Of a stretch of 64,000 nt of DNA, positions 40,765 through 50,030 are shown in pieces. How positions within the stretch are numbered: position 1 is the first letter of the stretch; each line of letters starts with the position of its first letter. The notes under the pieces are model-generated. The model searched no databases, had not been told where the DNA came from, and worked only from the letters and a program-made list of their open reading frames with translations. Origin of the DNA: Streptomyces flaveus (GTDB lineage Bacteria; Actinomycetota; Actinomycetes; Streptomycetales; Streptomycetaceae); contig NZ_BMPQ01000018.1 of NCBI RefSeq assembly GCF_014647675.1, positions 19,780 through 83,779 on the forward strand, read 5' to 3'. The translations under genes and the position numbers were made by a program.

Positions 40765-41745
40765 ATGAAAATTGCTTTCGTTGGGAAGGGCGGCAGTGGC
40801 AAGACCACCCTGTCCTCGCTCTTCATCCGTCACCTCGCGACCACGGGATCGCCGGTCGTCGCGGTCGACGCCGACATCAACCAGCACCTCGGGCCCGCGC
40901 TCGGACTCGACGAGGCGGATGCCGCCGCACTGCCCGCGATGGGCGACCGTCTTCCGCTGATCAAGGACTACCTGCGCGGCTCCAATCCGCGTATCGCCTC
41001 CACCGAGACGATGATCAAGACGACACCGCCCGGCGAGGGCTCCCGGCTGCTGCGGGTGGTCGAGAACAATCCGGTGTACGACGCCTGTGCGCGAGCCGTG
41101 GAACTCGACGGCGGCGCCGTCCGTTTGATGGTCACCGGCCCGTTCACCGAGGCCGATCTGGGAGTGGCCTGCTACCACTCCAAGACGGGTGCAGTGGAGC
41201 TCTGCCTGAACCATCTCGTCGACGGCCAGAGCGAGTACATCGTCGTCGACATGACGGCGGGCTCGGACTCCTTCGCGTCCGGCATGTTCACCCGCTTCGA
41301 CATCACGTTCCTCGTCGCCGAGCCGACCCGGAAGGGGGTCTCCGTCTACCGCCAGTACAAGGAGTACGCGCGCGACTTCGGCGTCACCCTGAAGGTCGTC
41401 GGCAACAAGGTGCAGGGCCAGGACGACATCGACTTCCTCCGCGCCGAAGTCGGTGACGACCTCCTGGTGACGGTCGGGCACTCGGACTGGGTGCGCTCCA
41501 TGGAGAAGGGCCGCCCGCCCCGCTTCGAGTACCTGGAGGACACCAACCGCCGCGCCCTGCAGGTCCTTCAGGCTGCCGCGGACGCCACGTACGAGCTGCG
41601 CGACTGGGAGCGCTACACCCGCCAGATGGTGCACTTCCACCTGAAGAACGCGCAGTCCTGGGGCAACGAGCGGACGGGGGTCGACCTGGCCGCCCAGATC
41701 GACCCCGCCTTCGTGCTGCGTGAGGCCGAGACCGCCACGGCGTGA
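40765..41745 (+). CDS. CooC/MinD-like ATPase
   Basis: 326 aa. Deviant Walker A at the very N-terminus (MKIAFVGKGGSGKTTLSSLF), switch I VVAVDADINQHLGPALGLDE, and switch II YIVVDMTAGSDSFASGMFTR. The family includes CooC (nickel insertion), and it also recalls NifH-type and ParA/MinD proteins. The sequence lacks the CxC metal site I would expect of CooC, so the client is unknown. The start has no ribosome binding site but a TAGGCT box 8 nt upstream. It ends 16 bp from the stop of the convergent lipoprotein gene. Confidence 0.8.
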   Translation: MKIAFVGKGGSGKTTLSSLFIRHLATTGSPVVAVDADINQHLGPALGLDEADAAALPAMGDRLPLIKDYLRGSNPRIASTETMIKTTPPGEGSRLLRVVENNPVYDACARAVELDGGAVRLMVTGPFTEADLGVACYHSKTGAVELCLNHLVDGQSEYIVVDMTAGSDSFASGMFTRFDITFLVAEPTRKGVSVYRQYKEYARDFGVTLKVVGNKVQGQDDIDFLRAEVGDDLLVTVGHSDWVRSMEKGRPPRFEYLEDTNRRALQVLQAAADATYELRDWERYTRQMVHFHLKNAQSWGNERTGVDLAAQIDPAFVLREAETATA

Positions 41746-41761
41746 CGGCTTGGCCTGGCCG

Positions 41762-43042
41762 CTACGGCTTGGCCGCCGGAGCGCCCGGGACGCTCTTCGA
41801 GGCCGGAGCGGACCGGGCGGAGAGGAATGACGTCCAGCCCTGCGTCGGGGCCTGGCCGACCTTGAGCGTGCGGAGCTTGGCCAGTGTCTGCGGGTCCTGG
41901 GCGTCGAGCCAGTCGGCGAGCTGCCGGAAGGAGACGCAGCGCACCTCGCGCTGGGTGCAGACGCGCTCAATGGTCTCCTCGATGGCGCGCATATAGGTGC
42001 CGCCGTTCCAGGACTCGAAGTGGTTGCCGATGATCAGGGGCGCGCGGTTGCCGTGGTAGGCGCGGTCGAAGCCACTGAGCAGGCCGTCACGCATCTGATT
42101 GCCCCAGTACTCGTGCTTGGCCCGGTCGCCCTGGGACGTGGTGCCCGACTGGTTGACCATGAAGTTGTAGTCCATGGCGAGCGTCTCGAAGGCGCGTCCC
42201 GGAACCGGCACGAGCTGCATCGACAGGTCCCACAGGCCCTGCTCCTTCTTGGGCCAGACCTGGTCGTTGACGCCGCTGGTGTCGTAGCGGAAGCCCATCT
42301 CGCGGGCCGCGTACAGGAAGTTCTCCCGGCCCTCCAGGCATGGCGTGCGGGCGCCGATCAGTTCCTTGTCGTAGTCGAAGGGCAGCGGGGAGGCCTGCCT
42401 TGTGCCCGTGTTGGTCTTCCAGGACTGCACGAATGACTTGGCCTGGTCGATCTCGCTCTTCCAGTCCTCGGCCGACCAGTCGCCGACGCCGCCGCTGCCG
42501 CAGAAGTGGCCGTTGAAGTGGGTGCCGATCTCGTTGCCCTCGAGCCAGGCTCCGCGCAGCTGCTCCACCGTGTCCCTCACGCCCCGCTCGTCATTGAAGC
42601 CGATGTCGGAGCGGCCGGGTGAGCGCCGTGGGGGATGGTAGAGGTCACGCTTCTCGTCGGGCAGCAGGTACACGCCGCTGAGGAAGTACGTCATCGTCGC
42701 CTTGTTGTCCCTGGCCACCTTGCGGAAGTGGGAGAACAGCTTCTGGCTGTCCTCGCCCGCGCCGTCCCACGAGAACACCACGAACTGCGGCGGTTTCTGA
42801 CCGGGCCTCAGCCGCTCGGGGCGGGGCAGATGCGGCTGCGTCCCAGTGAAGGCGGTGGAGCCGTCGCCGATCAGGCGGAGCGCGCTCTTGGGCACCGGGG
42901 CGCCTGCCTCGGCTCTCTTGGGCACCGGGGCGCCCGCCGTCTTCTTCGCGCCGGCGTCACCGGTCGCACAACCCGCGAGCGCCGCCGCGCAGACCGCGGC
43001 GGCCATGAAGCCCATGGCGATTCTCTGGGTGGCGCCCATCAT
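41762..43042 (-). CDS. secreted lipoprotein with polysaccharide-deacetylase-like fold
   Basis: 426 aa. Signal with lipobox LAGC (Cys about 25). A duplicated GAPVPK motif (about 37-53) lies in the linker. The body has deacetylase-like marks: FVVFSWDGAGEDSQKLFSHF (metal Asp position), GNEIGTHFNGHFCG (His-x3-His), then RYDTSGVNDQVWP and PLIIGNHFESWNGGTYMRAI. Overall it resembles NodB-type deacetylases with an altered first motif. It probably acts on cell-wall or capsule polysaccharide outside the membrane. Start at 43042 or the next codon; AGGTGG upstream. Confidence 0.75.
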   Translation of the reverse strand: MMGATQRIAMGFMAAAVCAAALAGCATGDAGAKKTAGAPVPKRAEAGAPVPKSALRLIGDGSTAFTGTQPHLPRPERLRPGQKPPQFVVFSWDGAGEDSQKLFSHFRKVARDNKATMTYFLSGVYLLPDEKRDLYHPPRRSPGRSDIGFNDERGVRDTVEQLRGAWLEGNEIGTHFNGHFCGSGGVGDWSAEDWKSEIDQAKSFVQSWKTNTGTRQASPLPFDYDKELIGARTPCLEGRENFLYAAREMGFRYDTSGVNDQVWPKKEQGLWDLSMQLVPVPGRAFETLAMDYNFMVNQSGTTSQGDRAKHEYWGNQMRDGLLSGFDRAYHGNRAPLIIGNHFESWNGGTYMRAIEETIERVCTQREVRCVSFRQLADWLDAQDPQTLAKLRTLKVGQAPTQGWTSFLSARSAPASKSVPGAPAAKP

Positions 43043-43322
43043 CCGCCCACCTACTTCCTTCAGACCCGGGAAACCCGGGCGAGCACCGACAGCGCCGCCA
43101 AGGTCGCACGGAGATCTGGAGGAATTAATGCGACAAGCCGATGAATGTGCTTATTAACTCGTCAGGGTGATTCACTAGCCCATTTGCGCCAGTTTTTCCC
43201 ATCGAGCCTTTACTCTCCATTACCATTCATTTACCGAGCGTTGATAAACCTCGGCGCTGTAACGCCGTGCCTCGCGGCCGCACCCCTAGCGACCGCGTAG
43301 CCCCGGAGGAGACGGGAGCGAC

Positions 43323-45722
43323 ATGTCTGCCTGCACCCCCACCCGAACTGACGACTCTTCGCATCTGCCCGACGACGGGCGGCCGCACAGCCCGCCCTCG
43401 CCCCGCCGCGGTCCCCGGATCGCCGCCGCCGATCTGTCCGCCTCGATCACCGTCTTTCTGATCGCGCTGCCGCTGTCCCTCGGCATCGCCCTGGCGACCG
43501 GGGCGCCGCTGCAGGCAGGCCTCGTCGCCGCCGCGGTCGGCGGAATCCTGGTCGGTCGGCTCGGTGGCGCGCCGCTCCAGGTGAGCGGGCCCGCTGCCGG
43601 GCTCACGGTGGTCACAGCCGACCTCATCCAGCAGTACGGCTGGCGTACGACCTGCGCCATCACCGTGCTCGCCGGGCTCGCCCAGCTCGGCCTGGGCTTC
43701 CTGCGGGTGGCGCGCTCGGCGCTCGCCGTGAGCCCCGCGATCGTGCACGGCATGCTGGCCGGCATCGGCATCACCATCGCCGTCGCCCAGTTGCACATCG
43801 TGCTCGGCGGCTCACCGCACAGCTCCGTCGTCGACAACGTCCGCGAGCTGCCCGCCCAGTTGGCCGAGCCACATCTGGCGGCGCTGTCGACGAGCGCCCT
43901 GACGCTGGCCGTACTGCTGCTGTGGCCGCGCATTCCCGGGCGGGCGGGGCGAGTTGTCCGTACGGTACCGGCGGCGCTCGCCGCGGTCGCGGGGGCCACG
44001 GCCGTAGCAGCGGTCGCCGGGCTGCGACTGCCCCGGGTCGACCTGCCCTCCTGGAACAGCCACGCCCTCGCCGGGCTGCCCGAAGGGCCCGTTCTGGGCA
44101 TCGCCGCGGCCGTGCTGACCATCGCGCTGGTCGGCAGCGTGGAGTCGTTGCTCTCCGCGGTGGCCGTGGACAAGTTGGCCGCCGCCCGCAAGCAGGGGCC
44201 GCGCATCCCGCGCGCAGACCTCGACCGGGAGCTGCGCGGCCAGGGCGTGGCGAACATCGTCTCCGGGACGCTGGGCGGACTGCCCGTCACCGGTGTCGCG
44301 GTGCGCAGCGCGGCCAACGTCCGTACAGGCGCCGTGAGCCGCAACTCCACGATGCTGCACGGCCTGTGGATCGTGGTCGCCGCGCTGCTGCTGGTGCCCG
44401 TACTGGACCTGATCCCGCTGGCCGCACTCGCCGCGCTGGTGGCGGCCATCGGCGTACAGATGGTGTCGCTCAACCACATCCGCACCGTCACCCGCCATCG
44501 CGAGGTCCCGGTGTACGCGGCCACGACGGTGGGCGTGGTGTTCTTCGGCGTCCTCGAAGGCGTGGGGATCGGCGTCGCCGTGGCGGTGGCCGTGGCGCTG
44601 CACCGGCTGACCCGTACGCGCATCACCCACGAGGAGGACCAGGACGGCGTCCACCATGTGCGGGTACGCGGGCAGTTGACGTTTCTCGCCGTGCCGCGGC
44701 TCAGCCGGGCACTGCATCTGGTGCCCCAAGGGGCGGATGCCGTCGTGGAGTTGGACGGCTCGTTCATGGACCACGCGGCGTACGAGTCGCTGCACGACTG
44801 GCAGAGTTCGCACACTGCGCAGGGCGGATCGGTGGAGCTGACCGGGCGGTCAGGCGCGCGGATCACCGAGCCCGCGGGCGCCGCCCACTGCCACTGCCGG
44901 CCCTGGACGCCCTGGCGCAACCACCAGTGCGAGCAGCCGTCACGGACCGCGCCGCCGGACGGGGGTGCCGGCGAACTGGCCAGCGGCATCAGCGCGTTCC
45001 AGCGCAACACCGCTCCCCTGGTGCGCAGCGAGCTGGCCCGGCTCGCGCGGGAGGGGCAGCAGCCCTCGCAGCTCTTCCTGACCTGCGCCGACTCCCGGCT
45101 GGTCACGTCGATGATCACCTCCAGCGGCCCCGGCGATCTCTTCGTCGTACGCAATGTCGGCAATCTCGTGCCGCTGCCCGGCGAGGAGAGCGGGGACGAC
45201 TCGGTGGCGGCCGCGATCGAGTACGCGGTGGAGGTGCTGAAGGTGAGATCCATCACCGTGTGCGGGCACTCCGGATGCGGGGCGATGCAGGCGCTGCTGC
45301 ACAGCGAACCCACCGGCGCCCGGACGCCGTTGAAGCGATGGCTGCGGCATGGGTTGCCGAGTCTGGAGAGGGCGGCCGCGAAGGACGGGCCGCGGGCGCG
45401 GATCGCCGGGCGGGCGCCCGCCGACGCCGTCGAGCAGCTCTGTCTGACCAACGTGGTGCAGCAGTTGGAGCATCTGCGGGCGCACGAGTCCGTGGCCCGA
45501 GCTCTGCGGGAGGGCGCGCTCGAACTGCACGGGATGTACTTCCACGTGGGCGAGGCCCAGGCGTATCTGCTCACGGACGCGCCCGACACCCCCGACATTG
45601 AGGAGGCGCCCGGCGACCGGTCCGAACCCGGGCCGGAGCCCGGCGGCATGGTGTTCGACCGGGTCGAGGCGAGCGCCCTGCACGACGTCGGGGCCTCACC
45701 TCACCCCGCAAACAGCCCTTGA
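43323..45722 (+). CDS. SulP-family transporter fused to beta-carbonic anhydrase
   Basis: 799 aa. Residues about 30-420 are an SLC26/SulP transporter (LSASITVFLIALPLSLGIAL, VSGPAAGLTVVTADL, GLPVTGVAVRSAANVRTGAV), followed by a short STAS-like region (about 430-510). A His/Cys-rich linker (AHCHCRPWTPWRNHQCEQP) leads to a beta-carbonic anhydrase (about 540-740) with the zinc and catalytic residues LFLTCADSRLVTSMITSSGP and ITVCGHSGCGAMQALL. The fusion suggests bicarbonate uptake coupled to CO2 interconversion. GGGAG stands before the ATG. The region 43043-43322 upstream is relatively AT-rich and probably holds its promoter. Confidence 0.9.
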   Translation: MSACTPTRTDDSSHLPDDGRPHSPPSPRRGPRIAAADLSASITVFLIALPLSLGIALATGAPLQAGLVAAAVGGILVGRLGGAPLQVSGPAAGLTVVTADLIQQYGWRTTCAITVLAGLAQLGLGFLRVARSALAVSPAIVHGMLAGIGITIAVAQLHIVLGGSPHSSVVDNVRELPAQLAEPHLAALSTSALTLAVLLLWPRIPGRAGRVVRTVPAALAAVAGATAVAAVAGLRLPRVDLPSWNSHALAGLPEGPVLGIAAAVLTIALVGSVESLLSAVAVDKLAAARKQGPRIPRADLDRELRGQGVANIVSGTLGGLPVTGVAVRSAANVRTGAVSRNSTMLHGLWIVVAALLLVPVLDLIPLAALAALVAAIGVQMVSLNHIRTVTRHREVPVYAATTVGVVFFGVLEGVGIGVAVAVAVALHRLTRTRITHEEDQDGVHHVRVRGQLTFLAVPRLSRALHLVPQGADAVVELDGSFMDHAAYESLHDWQSSHTAQGGSVELTGRSGARITEPAGAAHCHCRPWTPWRNHQCEQPSRTAPPDGGAGELASGISAFQRNTAPLVRSELARLAREGQQPSQLFLTCADSRLVTSMITSSGPGDLFVVRNVGNLVPLPGEESGDDSVAAAIEYAVEVLKVRSITVCGHSGCGAMQALLHSEPTGARTPLKRWLRHGLPSLERAAAKDGPRARIAGRAPADAVEQLCLTNVVQQLEHLRAHESVARALREGALELHGMYFHVGEAQAYLLTDAPDTPDIEEAPGDRSEPGPEPGGMVFDRVEASALHDVGASPHPANSP

Positions 45723-45802
45723 CCGCCCGCAAACGCCCACCCCCACCAGGCTCCCGCCACCCACGAGCCTGAACCGCACACCTCCCCCGTCCGTGAAAAC
45801 GT

Positions 45803-45827
45803 GTGGCCCCCTGTGCGCGGGGGCCAC
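45803..45827. terminator. GC-rich hairpin after the SulP-carbonic anhydrase gene
   Basis: GTGGCCCCC (45803-45811) and GGGGGCCAC (45819-45827) with 7-nt loop. No T-run on the plus strand; a TTTT follows on the minus strand. Terminator function is inferred from position. Confidence 0.4.
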
Positions 45828-45849
45828 CACCGTCGACCACCACCGCCCC

Positions 45850-45867
45850 AATAGGTCTAAACCAATT
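45850..45867. promoter_or_regulatory. DasR-like (dre) palindrome upstream of acs
   Basis: AATAGGTCTAAACCAATT contains AGGTCTAAACCA, 10 of 12 matches to the dre core TGGTCTAGACCA bound by the GntR regulator DasR. It lies about 85-100 bp before the acs start. Binding is inferred. Confidence 0.4.
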
Positions 45868-45950
45868 TCGGCGACGGCCCTTGTCACCAGGGGTCCGCGT
45901 CTGATGAGCTGGCCTGGGACACAACGGACACCCTGGGAAAGGGAGATGTC

Positions 45951-47906
45951 GTGAGCAACGAAAGCCTGGCCAACCTGCTTCGTGAGGAGCGCAGGTTCGC
46001 GCCGCCCGCCGACCTGGCCGCGAACGCCAACGTCACTGCGGAGGCGTACGAGCAGGCCAAGGCTGACCGGCTCGGTTTCTGGGCCGAGCAGGCGCGCCGG
46101 CTGACCTGGGCCACCGAGCCGACCGAGACGCTGGACTGGTCGAATCCGCCCTTCGCCAAATGGTTCGCGGACGGAAAGCTGAACGTCGCGTACAACTGCG
46201 TCGACCGCCATGTGGAGGCCGGGCACGGCGACCGGGTCGCGATCCACTTCGAGGGCGAGCCCGGCGACAGCAAGGCCATCACATACGCCGAGCTGAAGGA
46301 CGAGGTCTCCCGGGCCGCCAACGCCCTTACGGAGATCGGAGTTGAGAAGGGCGACCGGGTCGCCATCTACCTGCCGATGATTCCCGAGGCCGTCGTCGCG
46401 ATGCTGGCCTGCGCCCGCATCGGCGCCGCGCACTCGGTCGTCTTCGGCGGCTTCTCGGCCGACGCCATCGCCACCCGTATCGAGGACGCCAGCGCGAAGC
46501 TGGTCATCACCGCGGACGGCGGCTACCGCCGCGGCAAGCCCTCCGCGCTCAAGCCCGCCGTCGACGAGGCGGTCGCGCGGGTCGACGGCGTCGACAAGGT
46601 CCTCGTCGTGCGCCGTACGGGCCAGGAGGTCGACTGGACCGAGGGCCGCGACATCTGGTGGCACGAGATCACACAGAAGCAGTCCGCGGAGCACACGCCC
46701 GAGGCGTTCGACGCCGAGCAGCCGCTGTTCATCCTCTACACCTCGGGGACGACAGGTAAGCCGAAGGGCATCCTGCACACCTCCGGCGGCTATCTCACCC
46801 AGGCCGCGTACACCCATCACGCCGTCTTCGACCTCAAGCCGGAGACCGACGTCTACTGGTGCACGGCCGACATCGGCTGGGTGACGGGCCACTCGTACAT
46901 CACGTACGGACCGCTCGCGAACGGCGCGACGCAGGTGATGTACGAGGGCACTCCGGACACCCCGCACCAGGGCCGCTTCTGGGAGATCATCCAGAAGTAC
47001 GGCGTGACGATCCTCTACACCGCGCCCACCGTGATCCGCATGTTCATGAAGTGGGGCGACGACATCCCCGCGAAGTTCGACCTGTCCAGCCTTCGCGTGC
47101 TGGGATCGGTGGGCGAGCCGATCAACCCCGAGGCGTGGATCTGGTACCGCAAGCACATCGGCGCCGACAAGTGCCCTGTCGTGGACACCTGGTGGCAGAC
47201 CGAGACCGGCTCGATGATGATCTCGCCGTTGCCGGGCGTGACGGAGGCCAAGCCCGGCTCCGCGCAGCGCGCGCTGCCCGGCATCTCCGCGACGGTCGTC
47301 GACGACGAGGCGAACGAAGTGCCGGACGGAGGCGGCGGCTATCTCGTCCTCACCGAGCCGTGGCCGTCGATGCTGCGCACCATCTGGGGCGATGACCAGC
47401 GGTTCCTCGACACGTACTGGTCGCGCTTCGAGGGCAGGTACTTCGCCGGTGACGGTGCGAAGAAGGACGAGGACGGCGACATCTGGCTGCTCGGCCGGGT
47501 CGACGACGTGATGCTCGTGTCCGGGCACAACATCTCCACCACCGAGGTCGAGTCGGCGCTCGTCTCGCACCCCTCCGTCGCCGAGGCGGCGGTCGTGGGC
47601 GCGGCGGACGAGACCACCGGCCAGGCGATCGTGGCCTTCGTGATCCTGCGCGGCTCGGCCGCGGAGACCGCGGACCTGGTGGGCGAGCTGCGCAGCCACG
47701 TCAGCAAGGCCCTCGGCCCGATCGCCAAGCCCAAGCGGATCCTGCCGGTGGCCGAGCTGCCCAAGACCCGCTCGGGCAAGATCATGCGCCGTCTGCTGCG
47801 CGACGTCGCCGAGAACCGCGAGCTCGGTGACGTCACCACGCTCACCGACTCCACGGTGATGGAGCTGATCCAGACGAAGCTCCCGTCGGCGGCCAGCGAG
47901 GACTGA
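45951..47906 (+). CDS. acs: acetyl-CoA synthetase
   Basis: 651 aa, GTG start with AAGGGAG upstream. Activates acetate to acetyl-AMP and then acetyl-CoA in the cytoplasm. ANL-family motifs: FILYTSGTTGKPKGILHTSG, DIGWVTGHSYITYGPLANGA, VDTWWQTETGSMMISPLPG, YFAGDGAKKDEDGDIWLLGR, and the C-terminal PKTRSGKIMRRLLRD with the lysine that acetyltransferases modify. Full family length. A strong terminator follows. A dre-like operator lies upstream. Confidence 0.95.
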   Translation: MSNESLANLLREERRFAPPADLAANANVTAEAYEQAKADRLGFWAEQARRLTWATEPTETLDWSNPPFAKWFADGKLNVAYNCVDRHVEAGHGDRVAIHFEGEPGDSKAITYAELKDEVSRAANALTEIGVEKGDRVAIYLPMIPEAVVAMLACARIGAAHSVVFGGFSADAIATRIEDASAKLVITADGGYRRGKPSALKPAVDEAVARVDGVDKVLVVRRTGQEVDWTEGRDIWWHEITQKQSAEHTPEAFDAEQPLFILYTSGTTGKPKGILHTSGGYLTQAAYTHHAVFDLKPETDVYWCTADIGWVTGHSYITYGPLANGATQVMYEGTPDTPHQGRFWEIIQKYGVTILYTAPTVIRMFMKWGDDIPAKFDLSSLRVLGSVGEPINPEAWIWYRKHIGADKCPVVDTWWQTETGSMMISPLPGVTEAKPGSAQRALPGISATVVDDEANEVPDGGGGYLVLTEPWPSMLRTIWGDDQRFLDTYWSRFEGRYFAGDGAKKDEDGDIWLLGRVDDVMLVSGHNISTTEVESALVSHPSVAEAAVVGAADETTGQAIVAFVILRGSAAETADLVGELRSHVSKALGPIAKPKRILPVAELPKTRSGKIMRRLLRDVAENRELGDVTTLTDSTVMELIQTKLPSAASED

Positions 47907-47924
47907 CAGCCCTACGTACGACGA

Positions 47925-47957
47925 GAAGGGCACCCGGCGACACACCGGGTGCCCTTC
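47925..47957 (+). terminator. acs terminator
   Basis: GAAGGGCACCCGG (47925-47937) pairs perfectly with CCGGGTGCCCTTC (47945-47957), 7-nt loop, followed by TTA. It starts 18 bp after the acs stop. Confidence 0.75.
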
Positions 47958-48066
47958 TTACGTAAGCTAAGGAAAGCGTCAACAACGCGATAAGAAGTCT
48001 GAGGTGCGCCGGGAAGTCTGGTCGGCATGTGCTCTGCCCTGCCTACCCGACCGGAAGTCGACTCAC

Positions 48067-49473
48067 ATGCCCGCGCCTGCTCCCACCCCCAGCAAAGACC
48101 GCAAGGTCCTCGGACGGCTCTCGCTCCCCGAGCGGAACTTCGTCGCGGAAGCCCTGCGCACCGAAACCGTCGGCGGCGTGCTCCTGCTCCTCGCCGCGAT
48201 CGCCGCGCTGATCTGGGCGAACAGCGGCCTGAAGGAGAGTTACGAGTCGGTCCGCGACTTCCACCTCGGGCCCGCCTCGCTCGGCCTCGACCTCTCCATC
48301 GGGCACTGGGCCGCCGACGGACTGCTCGCGGTCTTCTTCTTCGTCGCCGGTATCGAGCTCAAGCGCGAGCTGGTCGCCGGTGATCTCAAGGATCCCAGGG
48401 CCGCCGTACTCCCGGTCGTCGCCGCGCTCTGCGGCATGGCCGTGCCCGCGCTCGTCTACACACTGGTCAGCAGCACAGGCGGAGGCTCGCTCGCCGGCTG
48501 GGCCGTGCCGACCGCGACCGACATCGCCTTCGCGCTCGCCGTCCTCGCCGTCATCGGTACGTCCCTGCCGAGCGCCCTGCGCGCCTTCCTGCTCACCCTC
48601 GCGGTCGTCGACGATCTCTTCGCGATTCTGATCATCGCGGTGTTCTTCACCGACGACCTGAACTTCGCGGCCCTCGGCGGCGCCGTCGTCAGCCTCGCCG
48701 TCTTCTGGCTGCTGCTCAGGAAAGGCATACGCGGCTGGTACGTGTACATCCCGCTCGCCCTGGTCATCTGGGGGCTGATGTACAACAGCGGCATCCACGC
48801 CACCATCGCCGGTGTCGCGATGGGCCTGATGCTGCGCTGCACCAGGCGGGAGGGCGAGGAGCACTCGCCCGGCGAGCGCATCGAGCATCTCGTACGTCCC
48901 TTGTCGGCGGGCCTCGCCGTGCCACTGTTCGCGCTGTTCAGCGCGGGGGTCGCGGTGTCGGGCAACGCGATCGGAGAGGTGTTCACGCGGCCGGAGACGC
49001 TGGGTGTCGTGCTCGGGCTGGTCGTCGGCAAGGCGGTCGGCATCTTCGGCGGTACATGGCTGACGGCCCGCTTCACCAGGGCGGAGCTCTCCGAGGAACT
49101 GGCCTGGCCGGACGTCTTCGCGGTGTCCTCCCTCGCGGGCATCGGCTTCACCGTCTCGCTGCTCATCGGCGAGCTCGCCTTCGAGGGCGACGAGGTCCTC
49201 ACCGACGAGGTCAAGGCCGCCGTCCTGACGGGCTCGCTGATCGCGGCCGTCCTGGCGGGAACACTGCTGAAGATACGGAACGCCAAGTACCGCAAGCTCT
49301 GGGAGGCCGAGGAGCTGGACGAGGACCTCGACGGCATCCCCGACGTCTACGAGCAGGACAACCCGGAGTACCACCTGCGGATGGCCGACATCTACGAGCG
49401 GAAGGCCGCCGAACATCGCAGGCTTGCCGAAGTGACGGCCGGGGCAAGCGAGGAGAACGACGGTCCGGCATGA
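48067..49473 (+). CDS. nhaA: Na+/H+ antiporter NhaA
   Basis: 468 aa from the ATG at 48067 with GGAAG upstream; a GTG at 48004 would add 21 residues. About 11 membrane helices with NhaA marks: TVGGVLLLLAAIAALIWANS, ADGLLAVFFFVAGIELKREL, PTATDIAFALAVLAVIGTSL (Asp pair region), TLAVVDDLFAILIIAVFF, and SLAGIGFTVSLLIGELAF. A hydrophilic C-terminal tail (about 400-468) is charged and helical. Exchanges sodium for protons for pH and salt balance. Confidence 0.95.
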   Translation: MPAPAPTPSKDRKVLGRLSLPERNFVAEALRTETVGGVLLLLAAIAALIWANSGLKESYESVRDFHLGPASLGLDLSIGHWAADGLLAVFFFVAGIELKRELVAGDLKDPRAAVLPVVAALCGMAVPALVYTLVSSTGGGSLAGWAVPTATDIAFALAVLAVIGTSLPSALRAFLLTLAVVDDLFAILIIAVFFTDDLNFAALGGAVVSLAVFWLLLRKGIRGWYVYIPLALVIWGLMYNSGIHATIAGVAMGLMLRCTRREGEEHSPGERIEHLVRPLSAGLAVPLFALFSAGVAVSGNAIGEVFTRPETLGVVLGLVVGKAVGIFGGTWLTARFTRAELSEELAWPDVFAVSSLAGIGFTVSLLIGELAFEGDEVLTDEVKAAVLTGSLIAAVLAGTLLKIRNAKYRKLWEAEELDEDLDGIPDVYEQDNPEYHLRMADIYERKAAEHRRLAEVTAGASEENDGPA

Positions 49474-49553
49474 TCTGACACGCACGCAAAACGCCCAGGA
49501 GCCGAAGAGCCCCAGGGCCCAAGTGAACGTCCCAAGAGAACAGGGAGTACGCG

Positions 49554-50030
49554 ATGAGCGCACCCGACGGCAGCCCGGTCGGCGCCGAACGCAGCATCGG
49601 CCAGCTGTTCGCCTCGGCGACGACCGAGATGTCCGCGCTGGTGCACGACGAGATCGCGCTGGCGAAAGCCCAGCTCAAGCGCGACGTCAAGCGCGGTGCG
49701 GTGGGCGGCGGCGCGTTCGCGGCGGCCGGGGCGGTACTGATCTTCTCCCTGCCGATGCTGAGCTTCGCGCTGGCGTACGGGATCCGCACCTGGAGCGACT
49801 GGAACCTCGCAGTCTGCTTCCTGCTGTCGTTCGCCGCGAACGTGCTGGTCGCGGGCGTACTCGCCCTGATCGGCGTCGTCTTCGCGAAGAAGGCCAAGAA
49901 GGGCAAGGGGCCGCAGAAGACCGCGGCCTCGGTCAAGGAGACCGCGGCCGTCCTGCAGAACGCGAAGCCGCACCCGCGGGCCGAACCGGTCGGTGAGGGC
50001 GTCAAGGCTGTGGCACGCTCGTCCTCATGA
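49554..50030 (+). CDS. holin-X (DUF1469)-type membrane protein
   Basis: 158 aa. AGGGAG before the ATG. An N-terminal amphipathic helix (SIGQLFASATTEMSALVHDE, IALAKAQLKRDVKRG) and two membrane helices (AVLIFSLPMLSFALAYGI and LVAGVLALIGVVFAKKAKK) match the actinobacterial phage-holin-3-6/holin-X family, whose members are chromosomal membrane proteins with unproven holin function. The stop overlaps the next gene start (ATGA), so the two are translationally coupled. Confidence 0.8.
   Translation: MSAPDGSPVGAERSIGQLFASATTEMSALVHDEIALAKAQLKRDVKRGAVGGGAFAAAGAVLIFSLPMLSFALAYGIRTWSDWNLAVCFLLSFAANVLVAGVLALIGVVFAKKAKKGKGPQKTAASVKETAAVLQNAKPHPRAEPVGEGVKAVARSSS

Noticed and set aside
49554..50030. Prophage inferred from the holin-type gene
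   Set aside because: Holin-X family proteins are ordinary chromosomal genes in actinobacteria; no phage structural genes are nearby.
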